Below the pieces are notes generated by a model, which saw only the letters and a list, made by a program, of their open reading frames with translations, did no database searches and was not told the DNA's origin. This document shows, piece by piece, positions 26,607 through 34,928 of a DNA stretch of 64,000 nucleotides (positions within the stretch are counted from its first letter, which is position 1; each line of letters opens with the position of its first letter). Source of the stretch: 13-2-20CM-66-19 sp963824395 (GTDB lineage Bacteria > Pseudomonadota > Gammaproteobacteria > Steroidobacterales > Steroidobacteraceae). The DNA lies in NCBI GenBank assembly GCA_963824395.1, contig CAWGPF010000005.1, positions 930,001 to 994,000 on the forward strand. Reading direction: 5' to 3'. The translations under genes and the position numbers were made by a program.

Positions 26607-27361
26607 GCACCCAATTCCATCACCGCGCGCGCCCACTGGCGGCACAGAGCGGCTTCACCCTGGTCGAGCTCATGGTCACCGTGGGCATCGCGCTGTTCCT
26701 GCTGGGCGGTCTCGTGACGATCATGCAGAACGTCCGCCAGGCGAACCTGACCCAGTCGACGCTCACCGCGCTGCAGGACCAGGAGCGCTTCGCGCTTACC
26801 GTCATGGCGGATTCCATCCAGGTGGGCGGCTACGTAGCCAACCCGATCTTGGAATCGAGTACCAACTTTCCGTCCGTGGGAGTCGTTCCCCAGGGTTCCG
26901 CCTTTTACGGCTCGCACACTGTCGGGGCGCCCGACAATCAGGCGGCGGACATCATTTACATGCGCTTCCAGACGCAGCCGGGCAACGGGCCGATCCTCTG
27001 CAATGGCACCGACAGCTCCCAGCAGGCCGCCAACACCTACACCATCGGCTTCAAGATCTTGAACGGCGCCCTGCAGTGCAGCATAGACAGTGGCGCCAGC
27101 TGGGTACCGATTGTGCCGGGCGTCGCGGCGCTGGCCGTTTACTACGGGGTCAACCGCAACGCGCCGGGGGCGGATTACAACATCGACACCTACGTTACCG
27201 CCGACATGCTGCAGGCGCCCAACGACTATCTGACCATCAGCGCGGTGCGCATCGTGCTGAGCTTCACCAATCCGATGTACGTCGCAGGCGGAAGCCAGCC
27301 GCAGTACATCACCATAGAGCGCGTCGTACAGGTCATGGGACGTGCGGGGGTGGTGACGTGA
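26603..27361 (+). CDS. pilW: PilW minor pilin
   Basis: 252 aa. ATG 26603 overlaps the pilV stop (ATGA). Leader to Gly17, cleavage before Phe18, Glu22 at +5 (GFTLVELMVTVGIALFLLGG). The PilW pattern continues with ERFALTVMADSIQVGGYV, and it ends with a region (ITIERVVQVMGRAG) after AVRIVLSFTNP. PilW joins PilV, PilX and FimT/FimU in the priming complex of the type IVa pilus. The next gene starts within its stop codon. Confidence 0.9.
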   Translation: MSTQFHHRARPLAAQSGFTLVELMVTVGIALFLLGGLVTIMQNVRQANLTQSTLTALQDQERFALTVMADSIQVGGYVANPILESSTNFPSVGVVPQGSAFYGSHTVGAPDNQAADIIYMRFQTQPGNGPILCNGTDSSQQAANTYTIGFKILNGALQCSIDSGASWVPIVPGVAALAVYYGVNRNAPGADYNIDTYVTADMLQAPNDYLTISAVRIVLSFTNPMYVAGGSQPQYITIERVVQVMGRAGVVT

Positions 27362-27969
27362 AACATGCTCCCTCGCCTTTTGCCTCGCAGCGCGGCGTGG
27401 CGCTCGTCACCAGCCTCATATTGCTGGTGATCATCACCATCCTCGCGCTCAGCATGTTCCGCAGCTTCGGCACTCAGGAACGGATCGCCGGCAACATGCG
27501 CGAGAAAGAGCGCGCGCTGCACGCGGCCACCAGCGCTCAGCAGTACGCCGAGTGGTGGCTGACCCAGGGAGTGAACGGCTCGCCGAACTCCGGCATCGCC
27601 TGCAACCCCGGGATCATTCCCGCCAGCGTCACCGAGGGTGAGATCTGCCTCGAGACGCCCCAGCAGGTGCTGGGGAACACGTCGGCGATGAACGCCGCAG
27701 TTCCCTGGACCATCGGCATGTCGTACGCGCCGGCCGGCATGGCCTTCGGCAATACCTCGGTCGCCCTGAACGACACCGACGGCGATTTCTCGGCGCCCTA
27801 TTTCGCCACGCCCGGGTACTGGATTACCGATCTCGGTCCCGCCTTTGACACCCCGGGCGCTGAGGCCTACCAGATCGATGCCTACGCATACGGCAGTGCC
27901 CAGAGCACCGTCGCCGTTGTCGAGAGTTACTACGAAGTCATTCCCGGTGTTACCAACCTGGTGAACTAA
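27358..27969 (+). CDS. pilX: PilX minor pilin
   Basis: 203 aa starting at GTG 27358, inside the pilW stop (GTGA). The N-terminus SQRGVALVTSLILLVIITILALSM lacks the Glu at +5, as usual for PilX/GspK, then follows FGTQERIAGNMREKERALHAA, the family signature. Part of the minor pilin complex; the absent Glu5 is thought to let this subunit sit at the tip. The TAA stop overlaps the ATG of pilY1. Confidence 0.9.
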   Translation: MKHAPSPFASQRGVALVTSLILLVIITILALSMFRSFGTQERIAGNMREKERALHAATSAQQYAEWWLTQGVNGSPNSGIACNPGIIPASVTEGEICLETPQQVLGNTSAMNAAVPWTIGMSYAPAGMAFGNTSVALNDTDGDFSAPYFATPGYWITDLGPAFDTPGAEAYQIDAYAYGSAQSTVAVVESYYEVIPGVTNLVN

Positions 27970-30900
27970 TGAAACGTCCCTCATTGTTTGTACTGCTCGC
28001 CGCCCTCACGGGTCTCCTGATGCCGTTCGCGGCTTCGGCACAGTCTTCGATCGCCGAAGACTTCACGCAGGCGAGCACCACCAACCCCTGGTACTTCTTC
28101 AACGGCGCCTGCCTCACCGCCGGCAGCACCGCGGGCGTCGAGCCCGTCAGCGCCACCGGCCAGATGCCAGGCTGCACCACCATCGCCTCGAGCTACTACA
28201 ACAAGACCTCGGGCGAAGTGCTCACGGGCGGCTACAACGGCACCTTCCCGGATCCGGTGGGCAAGGGCGCGCTGCGCTTCACCAATGGTTACCCGTACGG
28301 CTATAACGAGAGCGGCGGCATCCTGTCCACGCAGCCCTTCCCCACCGGTCAGGGCGTGTCCATCACCTTCAAGACCGTCACTTATCTGGGCAATTCCGCC
28401 GGCGGCGGCTCGGACGGGGCCGACGGCATCAGCTTCTTCCTGATGGATGCCACCCAGCTCAACACCGCGACCATCAACGGCATGTCGAACGGCGACGGCA
28501 ACGGGCTTGGCTCCTTCGGCGGCAGTCTGGGTTACACCTGCTCGAACGCCAACCCGCCCTATAACGGCCTCACCGGCGGTTACCTCGGCCTCGGCATCGA
28601 TGAGTACGGCAACTTCCTCAACGGTACGACGAACACGCTCGGGGAGACCGGCACCACGGCCACCGGCGACAATACCGCCACCGGCGGCGGCTATCAGCCC
28701 GGCCGCATCGGCCTGCGTGGCGCGGGCAGCATTTCCTGGAACGCCCTCAACGCCGCGTACGGCGTCAACCCGAACAACACCGCGCTGCCCTATTACCCCG
28801 CGAGCCTCCTGACCTCCTGCGGCGTCAACGGCGGTACCTACAACGCCACCACCGGCGGCTGCATGAGCTGCAGCAGCGGCACCTATACACCTGGCACCAA
28901 CACCTGCGTCACGACCACCTGCACCACCGGCACGTACAACGCGACGACCGGTCAGTGCGAGAGCTGCCCTTCCGGTGACACCTACAACTCAGGTGTCAAT
29001 AACTGCTCGACCAAGACCTGCTCGAGCGGCACCTACAACGCGACGACCGGCCAGTGCGAGTCCTGCCCCTCAGGAGATGCCTACACCTCGGGCACGAACA
29101 CCTGCCTGACGCAGACGTGCGCCAGCGGCACCTACAACTCCAGCGCCAACAAGTGTGAGACCTGCACCGTCGGCGTATACAACCTCAGCGCGAACAAGTG
29201 CGAGAGCTGCTCGACGGGCACTTACAACTCGAGCGCGAACCTGTGCGAGGTCTGTGCGGCCGGCTACACCTACAACGCCGGCACCGGGGAATGTACTAAG
29301 GGCGCCTTGAACGCAACACCGACCACCCACGCCCCGACCGCCGGCACGCCGGCGGCGAGCTCGCCGACGAGCATTACCGCTAGCGGAAGTGCCACCAATA
29401 CCATCGCCCCCACAAACAGTGCGACGGTGAGTCCGACCCCGACCAACAACAAGGTCGACTGGTACTCGGCGGTGCAGAACACCTGCCGCTACGGCACGCT
29501 CTACAATTACTCGGTCCCGGGCGTGCCCACGAGCGCGGGGGCGACGAGCCTCACGAACACCGCCAACACGGCCGGCATCCTGGATTACGGCGCGCTGCCG
29601 GCCGCCTACACCGTGCTGCCCTCGGGCACCAAGATCGCGAACGAGACCGCCGCCACGCGCGCGGCCGCGGTACCGATCTATTACCAGCTGAAGATCACGC
29701 AGAACGGCCTCCTCAGCCTGCAGTACGCGGTCTGCCCCTCGACCGGCTGCGGCTCCTGGCAGAGCGTTCTCACCAAGCAGAACATCACGACTGCCAATGG
29801 TCCGCTGCCGGCGAACTTCCTCTTCGGCTTCGCAGGTTCCACCGGCGGCGGCACGAACGTCCACGAGATCCTGTGCTTCCGCGCGGATCCGGCGACCTCG
29901 GCCTCAAGCTCCGCGGGCGCGAGCGAGAAGCAGTCGGCGAAGCTGGAAACCGGTGTCCAGGCGTACTTCGCCTACTACAACCCGAGCGACGGCTGGACCG
30001 GCCGCGTGACGGCCAGCAGCGTCCAGTACGACGCCTTCGGCAACATCACCGTCGCCAATGTCCCGAACTGGGATGCCTCCTGCGTCCTCACGGGCATCCT
30101 CGCCGCGACCACCTGCGCCACCACGGGGCAGGCGGGCCCCTTAAGCGCGGAATTGCCCAATACCCCCGGGACTTCCGGCAGTCGCCAGATCATGACCTGG
30201 AACGGCTCCTCGGGAATCGCGCTGCAGTACGGCAACCTGACCGCCGCGCAGCAGACGGCGATAACCCTGGGTGACTCCTCGCAGGGCTATCCTTCCTCCT
30301 ATACGACGGCCGATCGCCTCAATTACCTGCGCGGCGACCGCAGCAACGAGATCAACAGCGCGGCGGTCGGGGAGTTCCGGCGGCGCAGCAGCGTGCTGTC
30401 CGATATCGTGGACTCGAGTCCGGTATGGGTCGGGGCTCCCAACCAGAGTTACGGCATCACCTGGGGTGACCGCATCAACTCGAGCGCCTCGCTTCCTGAG
30501 AATGGCAGCACGGTGCAGACCTACCCGGCTTACATCACCGCCGAGACGAACCGCCAGCAGGTGGTCTACGTCGGCGCCAACGATGGCATGCTGCACGCAT
30601 TCCGCAGCGGCACATTCAACAGCTCCTCGGGCTCGTGCAACACCAACCCGACGCAGAGCTGCTTCACCAACAATGACGGACTGGAACTGATGGCCTACAT
30701 GCCCGGTTCCGTGATCTCCGGAACCAGCGCGCAGCTGATCCATCCGGACGTCACCAATGTCGCCAACGTCCCGATCGACTTCTCCAACGTTCAGTACGGC
30801 CACAACTACTTTGTGAACGCGATCCCGGGCACCGGGGACCTGTTCTACAACGGGCAGTGGCACAGCTGGATAGTCGGAGGCCTGGGCGCCGGTGGCGCGG

Positions 30901-32267
30901 CTATCTACGCGCTCGATGTCACCAACCCCGCCCTGTTCACGGAAGGCAATGCCGCGACCGTGGTGCTGGGTGAGTGGAACAGCGCCAGCATCACCTGCGT
31001 CGGCAACGCCGGCTGCGGCGCCAGCATGGGCAACATCACGGGCACGCCGATGATCCGCCGCCTGCACGATGGCCGCTGGGGCGTCATCTTCGGCAACGGC
31101 TACGGCAGCACCTCGGGGGATGCCGGCATCTTCATCATGGTGGTCGATCCCAATACCGGAGCCCAGGGGGCGAAGTTCTACTACCTGAGCACCGGTGTGG
31201 GCAGCGCTGCGAGCCCGAACGGCATCGGGTACATCGCGCCGGCGGACCTCGACGGGGATCACATCAGTGACTACGTCTATGCCGGCGACCTGCAGGGCAA
31301 CGTGTGGCGCTTCGACATCACCGATCCGAGTGAGACGAACTGGATGGTGACGCCGGGGCCGATGTTCAGCACCGGCGGGCAGCCGATTACCACCCAGGTA
31401 GTGGTCGCGGCGGGCTCGCCCAACCCCGGCACTCAGCGCCAGGTGATGGTGCTCTTTGGCACCGGGCGCAAGATCGGCATCACCAATGCCAGTGCTGCGA
31501 CCTATGCCAGCGGCACGCAGGGCCTCTACGGCGTGTGGGACTGGAACCTGAGTGCCACCGATGGCGGCCGTCAGGGCCCAGGCACCGGGCACCCCGCCGG
31601 CTGGGATGGCATATCGGGCGCGCAGTACGCCGCCCTGACGCGCGCCAATGCCGGCCTGCTCACGCTGACCACCGCCAACCTGCAGCAGCAGGTGGTGAGC
31701 ATCAACAACAGCACCCAGGACCGCGAGATCGCGACCAACGCGACCATCTGCTGGAGCGGTGGCTGCCCCACGAGCACGGCAATCCAGTTCGGCTGGTATT
31801 TCAACCTGCCCGGCGGCGGCGAGCAGGTGATCTACAGTCCCGAGCTGTTCTCGCAGGCCGTGACGGTCAACACCATCGTGCCGGCAATCAATTCCCCGAT
31901 CTCCTGCACGACCAACACCGATACCGGGTTTACCTACATCGTGTCGGCCCTGACCGGCGGCGCCTTCGCGAGCGTGTTCCTGCCGCCGGGCGAGCAGCAG
32001 TTCCTGAATGCCAACCCGGCGATCAACGCCGCGCCCTACACCGACCCGGTGGCCGTCGGCATCCAGACCAACGCGACGGGCAGCTCGATGATTCTCACCA
32101 ATGCCTCGGGCGTGTCCTACCTCATCAACGAGACCAACCAGGCCTCCACCAGCACTACGCTTGCGAACGGCACCGTGGTGAGTCAGAACATCAACAGCGT
32201 GGTCGTGGGCGGCAACGTCCCGGTGAACAACCACGGCAAGCGCCTGAGCTGGATCGAACTGCGCTAA
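27969..32267 (+). CDS. pilY1: PilY1 tip adhesin with lectin-like and cysteine-rich N-terminal parts
   Basis: 1432-aa type IV pilus tip protein. A signal peptide (1-24) is followed by: residues about 30-265, a legume-lectin-like beta-sandwich (DGADGISFFLMDA, GNGLGSFGGSLGY, GYLGLGIDEYGNF); about 283-442, seven cysteine-rich repeats with the pattern GTYN...CESC; a Ser/Thr/Pro linker (443-490); then the PilY1 C-terminal propeller with SDIVDSSPVWVG (about 805), YVGANDGMLHAF and the calcium site DLDGDHISD (about 1094). PilY1 supports pilus extension, adhesion and mechanosensing; Pseudomonas PilY1 has a VWA domain at the N-terminus, which is replaced here. The start overlaps the pilX stop (TAATG). 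Confidence 0.93.
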   Translation: MKRPSLFVLLAALTGLLMPFAASAQSSIAEDFTQASTTNPWYFFNGACLTAGSTAGVEPVSATGQMPGCTTIASSYYNKTSGEVLTGGYNGTFPDPVGKGALRFTNGYPYGYNESGGILSTQPFPTGQGVSITFKTVTYLGNSAGGGSDGADGISFFLMDATQLNTATINGMSNGDGNGLGSFGGSLGYTCSNANPPYNGLTGGYLGLGIDEYGNFLNGTTNTLGETGTTATGDNTATGGGYQPGRIGLRGAGSISWNALNAAYGVNPNNTALPYYPASLLTSCGVNGGTYNATTGGCMSCSSGTYTPGTNTCVTTTCTTGTYNATTGQCESCPSGDTYNSGVNNCSTKTCSSGTYNATTGQCESCPSGDAYTSGTNTCLTQTCASGTYNSSANKCETCTVGVYNLSANKCESCSTGTYNSSANLCEVCAAGYTYNAGTGECTKGALNATPTTHAPTAGTPAASSPTSITASGSATNTIAPTNSATVSPTPTNNKVDWYSAVQNTCRYGTLYNYSVPGVPTSAGATSLTNTANTAGILDYGALPAAYTVLPSGTKIANETAATRAAAVPIYYQLKITQNGLLSLQYAVCPSTGCGSWQSVLTKQNITTANGPLPANFLFGFAGSTGGGTNVHEILCFRADPATSASSSAGASEKQSAKLETGVQAYFAYYNPSDGWTGRVTASSVQYDAFGNITVANVPNWDASCVLTGILAATTCATTGQAGPLSAELPNTPGTSGSRQIMTWNGSSGIALQYGNLTAAQQTAITLGDSSQGYPSSYTTADRLNYLRGDRSNEINSAAVGEFRRRSSVLSDIVDSSPVWVGAPNQSYGITWGDRINSSASLPENGSTVQTYPAYITAETNRQQVVYVGANDGMLHAFRSGTFNSSSGSCNTNPTQSCFTNNDGLELMAYMPGSVISGTSAQLIHPDVTNVANVPIDFSNVQYGHNYFVNAIPGTGDLFYNGQWHSWIVGGLGAGGAAIYALDVTNPALFTEGNAATVVLGEWNSASITCVGNAGCGASMGNITGTPMIRRLHDGRWGVIFGNGYGSTSGDAGIFIMVVDPNTGAQGAKFYYLSTGVGSAASPNGIGYIAPADLDGDHISDYVYAGDLQGNVWRFDITDPSETNWMVTPGPMFSTGGQPITTQVVVAAGSPNPGTQRQVMVLFGTGRKIGITNASAATYASGTQGLYGVWDWNLSATDGGRQGPGTGHPAGWDGISGAQYAALTRANAGLLTLTTANLQQQVVSINNSTQDREIATNATICWSGGCPTSTAIQFGWYFNLPGGGEQVIYSPELFSQAVTVNTIVPAINSPISCTTNTDTGFTYIVSALTGGAFASVFLPPGEQQFLNANPAINAAPYTDPVAVGIQTNATGSSMILTNASGVSYLINETNQASTSTTLANGTVVSQNINSVVVGGNVPVNNHGKRLSWIELR
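28812..29295 (+). repeat. tandem cysteine-rich repeats inside pilY1
   Basis: About seven units of 15-33 codons encode GTYNATTGQCESC or GTYNSSANKCESC plus, in the first three, a longer tail with two further Cys (TNTC, TQTC). DNA copies are similar but not identical (for example the segments at about 28929, 29031 and 29125), which suggests past slippage or recombination. The protein pattern resembles growth-factor-receptor or ephrin-receptor-like Cys repeats. The domain would be rigid and disulfide-rich, perhaps a stalk. Confidence 0.7.
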
Positions 32268-32286
32268 ACATCAAGGCGAAAGACCC

Positions 32287-32781
32287 ATGAACCTGCGGCC
32301 CTATCGATACTCGCGCGGCGTCACACTCATCGAGCTCATGATCGTGGTGGTGATTGCCAGCATCCTCATGGCAATCGCGGTGCCCTCGTACTCTTCCTAC
32401 GTGCGCCGCTCGCACCGCGTGGAAGCGAAGACGGCGCTCCTGGACCTCGCCGGACGCGAAGAGCGCTACATGAGCACGAGTGTGACGGGTGCGAACTACT
32501 CACAGACGTCGACGGATCTCGGCTATCCGGCCGGCGCCTGGGCTGCGCAGACGATCGGCGACGGCTACTACAGCGTCAACGTCTGCGCCGTGGGTCCGGG
32601 ATTGTCCGGCGCCTGCCCGCCGAGTAATCAGGCCGCCCCCGGCTACGCGATCACCGCGGTGCCCCTCGGCAACCAGACGGCCGATACGCAGTGCGCCTTC
32701 TTCGCCGTCGACAATACGGGGCGGCAGTGGGCCAACGACGTCAACAACGTCGATACCACGCAGCTCTGCTGGAATAATTAA
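32287..32781 (+). CDS. pilE: PilE-type pilin
   Basis: 164-aa type IV pilin. Leader to Gly11, cleavage before Val12, Glu16 at +5 (GVTLIELMIVVVIASILMAIAVPSY). The helix is followed by SYVRRSHRVEAKTALLDLAGREERYM, the usual PilE signature, and four or more Cys in the globular head (CAVGPGLSGACPP; QCAFFAV; QLCWNN). It closes the minor pilin operon; it may be a minor pilin rather than the main subunit. The gap after pilY1 is 19 bp. An AT-rich segment follows the stop. Confidence 0.9.
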   Translation: MNLRPYRYSRGVTLIELMIVVVIASILMAIAVPSYSSYVRRSHRVEAKTALLDLAGREERYMSTSVTGANYSQTSTDLGYPAGAWAAQTIGDGYYSVNVCAVGPGLSGACPPSNQAAPGYAITAVPLGNQTADTQCAFFAVDNTGRQWANDVNNVDTTQLCWNN

Positions 32782-32913
32782 TAATATCAATCAGTTATAT
32801 AGTATTACTCATGCTTTAAGTTAAATACTCGCGGTGACCACAAGCCAGACCTTGTCCGCGCGGCAGCGTAATTCCCGGGATTTCCGCGCATTCCACGCGC
32901 GCAGACACACATA

Positions 32914-32965
32914 TTGTTTTCATAGAGTCTGAGCTATATTTCGGCTGCAGCCTGTTGAGCAGGCT
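32914..32965 (+). promoter_or_regulatory. possible promoter and leader hairpin before the 138-aa gene
   Basis: TTGTTT (32914-32919) and TATATT (32935-32940) could be a -35/-10 pair, but the 15-bp spacer is short. A small hairpin follows (AGCCTG, 5-nt loop, CAGGCT; 32949-32965). The whole 283-bp region from 32782 starts with an AT-rich segment that is unusual for this genome. The call is weak. Confidence 0.2.
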
Positions 32966-33064
32966 TGGATTCCCCCGCCGACGGGATAACAAGAATTAAC
33001 CGACGCCACCCGAAGTGCGCTCACCCTGCAGCACCAACGCGATGACGTCACCGAGGAAGCCGTA

Positions 33065-33481
33065 ATGAGCTCTACGTGGGAACAGCTGGAGGGCGCCGCA
33101 CTCTCACTGGTGCGCGCCGGCTCCATCAAGGACCGTCTGGCGGACGCCTTCCGCAACCATCTCGCGCAGGTCGATGCTGAGGAGCTCCCCGACACCTTGC
33201 GCGCGCAGTTCCGCGCCTGTCACGACGCCCTCATCCGCGAGCGGCCGCAGCCGGGGGAGGATGCCGTGCGTGCCACGGTGCGCAAGATGTCGAACCCGCA
33301 GGCCGATGAGGTTGCGGTAAGCGTGGTGCGCCTCTATGGCGCCTTCGTGCGTGAGATGACGAGCCGTGAGGCCCCGTCCGCGAACCTGATCCTGAACAGT
33401 GTGCCCGTGACACCGGTACCGGCCGCGCGCGCGAAGAAGAGCGTGCCGCAGGTGATTTCGCTCTACGCCCACGAGGCGTAA
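33065..33481 (+). CDS. helical protein of unknown function
   Basis: 138 aa, cytosolic by its lack of signal or TM segments. ATG 33065 has GAGGAAG 5-6 nt upstream. The sequence is mostly amphipathic helices (WEQLEGAALSLVRAGSIKDRLADAFRN; AVRATVRKMSNPQADEVAVSVVRLYGAFVREM), then a Pro-rich stretch and a short conserved-looking end (QVISLYAHEA). No motif is recognised. A regulatory or structural role is possible. It has its own leader of about 120 bp. It is convergent with the TIR-like gene, 30 bp apart. Confidence 0.65.
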   Translation: MSSTWEQLEGAALSLVRAGSIKDRLADAFRNHLAQVDAEELPDTLRAQFRACHDALIRERPQPGEDAVRATVRKMSNPQADEVAVSVVRLYGAFVREMTSREAPSANLILNSVPVTPVPAARAKKSVPQVISLYAHEA

Positions 33482-33511
33482 GGTCCGCGCCCCGGCAGGG
33501 GCCACCCGCCT

Positions 33512-33964
33512 TTAGTCGAGTTTGAACTCGATCGTGTCCCAGCGCCCGGTCTTCTCGTGGCGCGCATGGGTGCGGATGGCATCCACCAGCGCCCGCTCAT
33601 CCCATTGCACGACCTCGGTGGTGAGGTCCAGGATTGCCTTGGGCGCGTCCTTGCCGCCGCCGAAGGGTTTCATGAGGATCACTGGCTTCTTGTTCGCCTG
33701 CGCATAGAGCAGCTCGAAGGTCATCAGGTCCTTCTGCGATTCGTACAGGCTCGAGAGTGCGATGACTGCCTCGGCGGGTGCGATCTGGCGGCGCAGGTCC
33801 TCGCGCTGTGCTTCCTTGTCGCCGGTCACCGGTTTGTCGGGCGTGCTCAAGTTCTTGTAGAAGAAGTTGCGCGCGCTCTCCAGGTACTCAAAGACGCGCA
33901 GGTAGTCATCACTGAGCTCCCAGGTGTGCGTGATGAAGAGCTTGATCGGATTGGCCTGCGACAT
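33512..33964 (-). CDS. TIR-like (MTH538/DUF1863, ThsB-type) single-domain protein
   Basis: 150 aa from ATG 33964. The fold signature is KLFITHTWELSDDY at the N-terminus, then PAEAVIALSSLY, then Glu84 in MTFELLYAQ, the place of the catalytic Glu of NADase TIR domains, then NKKPVILMKPFG. DUF1863/PF08937 proteins include the ThsB subunit of the Thoeris anti-phage system, which makes a cyclic ADP-ribose isomer. No thsA-like gene is present nearby, so a defence role is open; many orphan members occur in bacteria. The GC-rich frame upstream of the start is not coding-like. Confidence 0.7.
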   Translation of the reverse strand: MSQANPIKLFITHTWELSDDYLRVFEYLESARNFFYKNLSTPDKPVTGDKEAQREDLRRQIAPAEAVIALSSLYESQKDLMTFELLYAQANKKPVILMKPFGGGKDAPKAILDLTTEVVQWDERALVDAIRTHARHEKTGRWDTIEFKLD

Positions 33965-34131
33965 GAGGCAAAGTCTGGCACAAGCGGCGGTGTCTGCAAA
34001 CCTGCGCTTAGGCCCCGCTGAGGCATTCCGGCGACACCCCACGCAAGGCGCGGCGGGCGCCGACACACCCCTGAGGCCTGCGCACGGTAGAATGGCGTTC
34101 TTTACGCTCGACCTGTAAGCAAACCTCAGCC

Positions 34132-34899
34132 GTGCGACTCCTGGTCTACAACATCCGCTATGCCACCGGCACCGGGCCCGCCTTCCATCTGCCGCTGCCG
34201 GGCGCAGGTTACCTGCGCAGCAACCGGAAGGTGCTGGGCGGCATCACCGAGTTCATCCGCGCCGAGAAGCCCGACGTCGTCGGCCTCATCGAGGTGGACA
34301 CCGGCTCGATCCGCACCGGCATGCTCAATCAGGCCGACCACATCGCCCGCGAGCTCGGCCACTACTCCACCTACGAGACCAAGTACGGGGCCGACTCGCT
34401 CAATCAGTTCATGCCCATCGTGCGCAAGCAGGGCAACGCCTTCCTGTCCGCCCCGACCGTGCACGGGGAGCGCTTCCATTACTTCGACACCGGCATCAAG
34501 CGTCTCATCATTGAGCTTGAGCTCTCCGACGTGTGCGTGTTCCTGGTGCACCTGTCGGTCAAGTACCGCCACCGCCAGTACCAGCTGCGCTCGCTGCACG
34601 ATCTCATCCAGCAGGCGGCGAAGCCGGTGATCGTGGCCGGGGACTTCAACACCTTCTGGGGCACGCACGAGATCTACCTGTTCATGCGCGCCACCGGGCT
34701 GCGCAGCGCCAATACCGCAGGCCTCCCCTCTTTCCCGGCGCGCATCCCGCGCATCGAGCTCGACTTCGTGCTGGTGAGCGAGGGGATCGAGGTGAAGGAA
34801 TTCCGCATCCCGGACGTGCGCTTCTCCGACCACCGCCCGCTCGTGTGTGACTTCGAGGTGCTGCGCGGCGCGAGCAGCGGACGTGCCTCCGCCGCCTGA
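34132..34899 (+). CDS. endonuclease/exonuclease/phosphatase (EEP) family protein
   Basis: 255 aa starting with GTG 34132. All EEP landmarks are present: Asn7 (VYNIRY), Glu54 (GLIEVD), His140 (VHLS), Asp171 and Asn173 (AGDFN), Asp211 (IELDFVL), Asp233-His234 (FSDHRPL). These enzymes cut phosphodiesters or phosphate monoesters (DNA, RNA or lipids) in a Mg-dependent way. No signal peptide is seen. It is divergent from the TIR-like gene with 167 bp between, and followed by the beta-oxidation gene after 29 bp, so it might be cotranscribed with it. The substrate is unknown. Confidence 0.87.
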   Translation: MRLLVYNIRYATGTGPAFHLPLPGAGYLRSNRKVLGGITEFIRAEKPDVVGLIEVDTGSIRTGMLNQADHIARELGHYSTYETKYGADSLNQFMPIVRKQGNAFLSAPTVHGERFHYFDTGIKRLIIELELSDVCVFLVHLSVKYRHRQYQLRSLHDLIQQAAKPVIVAGDFNTFWGTHEIYLFMRATGLRSANTAGLPSFPARIPRIELDFVLVSEGIEVKEFRIPDVRFSDHRPLVCDFEVLRGASSGRASAA

Positions 34900-34928
34900 T
34901 CTTTCCCCTCCCCGCCGGTAGACACGCC

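Noticed and set aside
28812..29295. Short DNA repeats considered as a CRISPR array
   Set aside because: Units are of uneven length, diverged, in frame and code for Cys repeats of PilY1; there are no unique spacers and no cas genes.
30141..32234. 697-codon open frame on the minus strand inside pilY1
   Set aside because: It is exactly antisense to a clear PilY1 propeller, has no recognisable motif and a composition typical of frames opposite GC-rich genes.
33489..33502. GCCCC-GGCA-GGGGC hairpin as a shared terminator between the 138-aa and TIR-like genes
   Set aside because: The stem has only 5 bp and no T-run on either strand; too weak to list.
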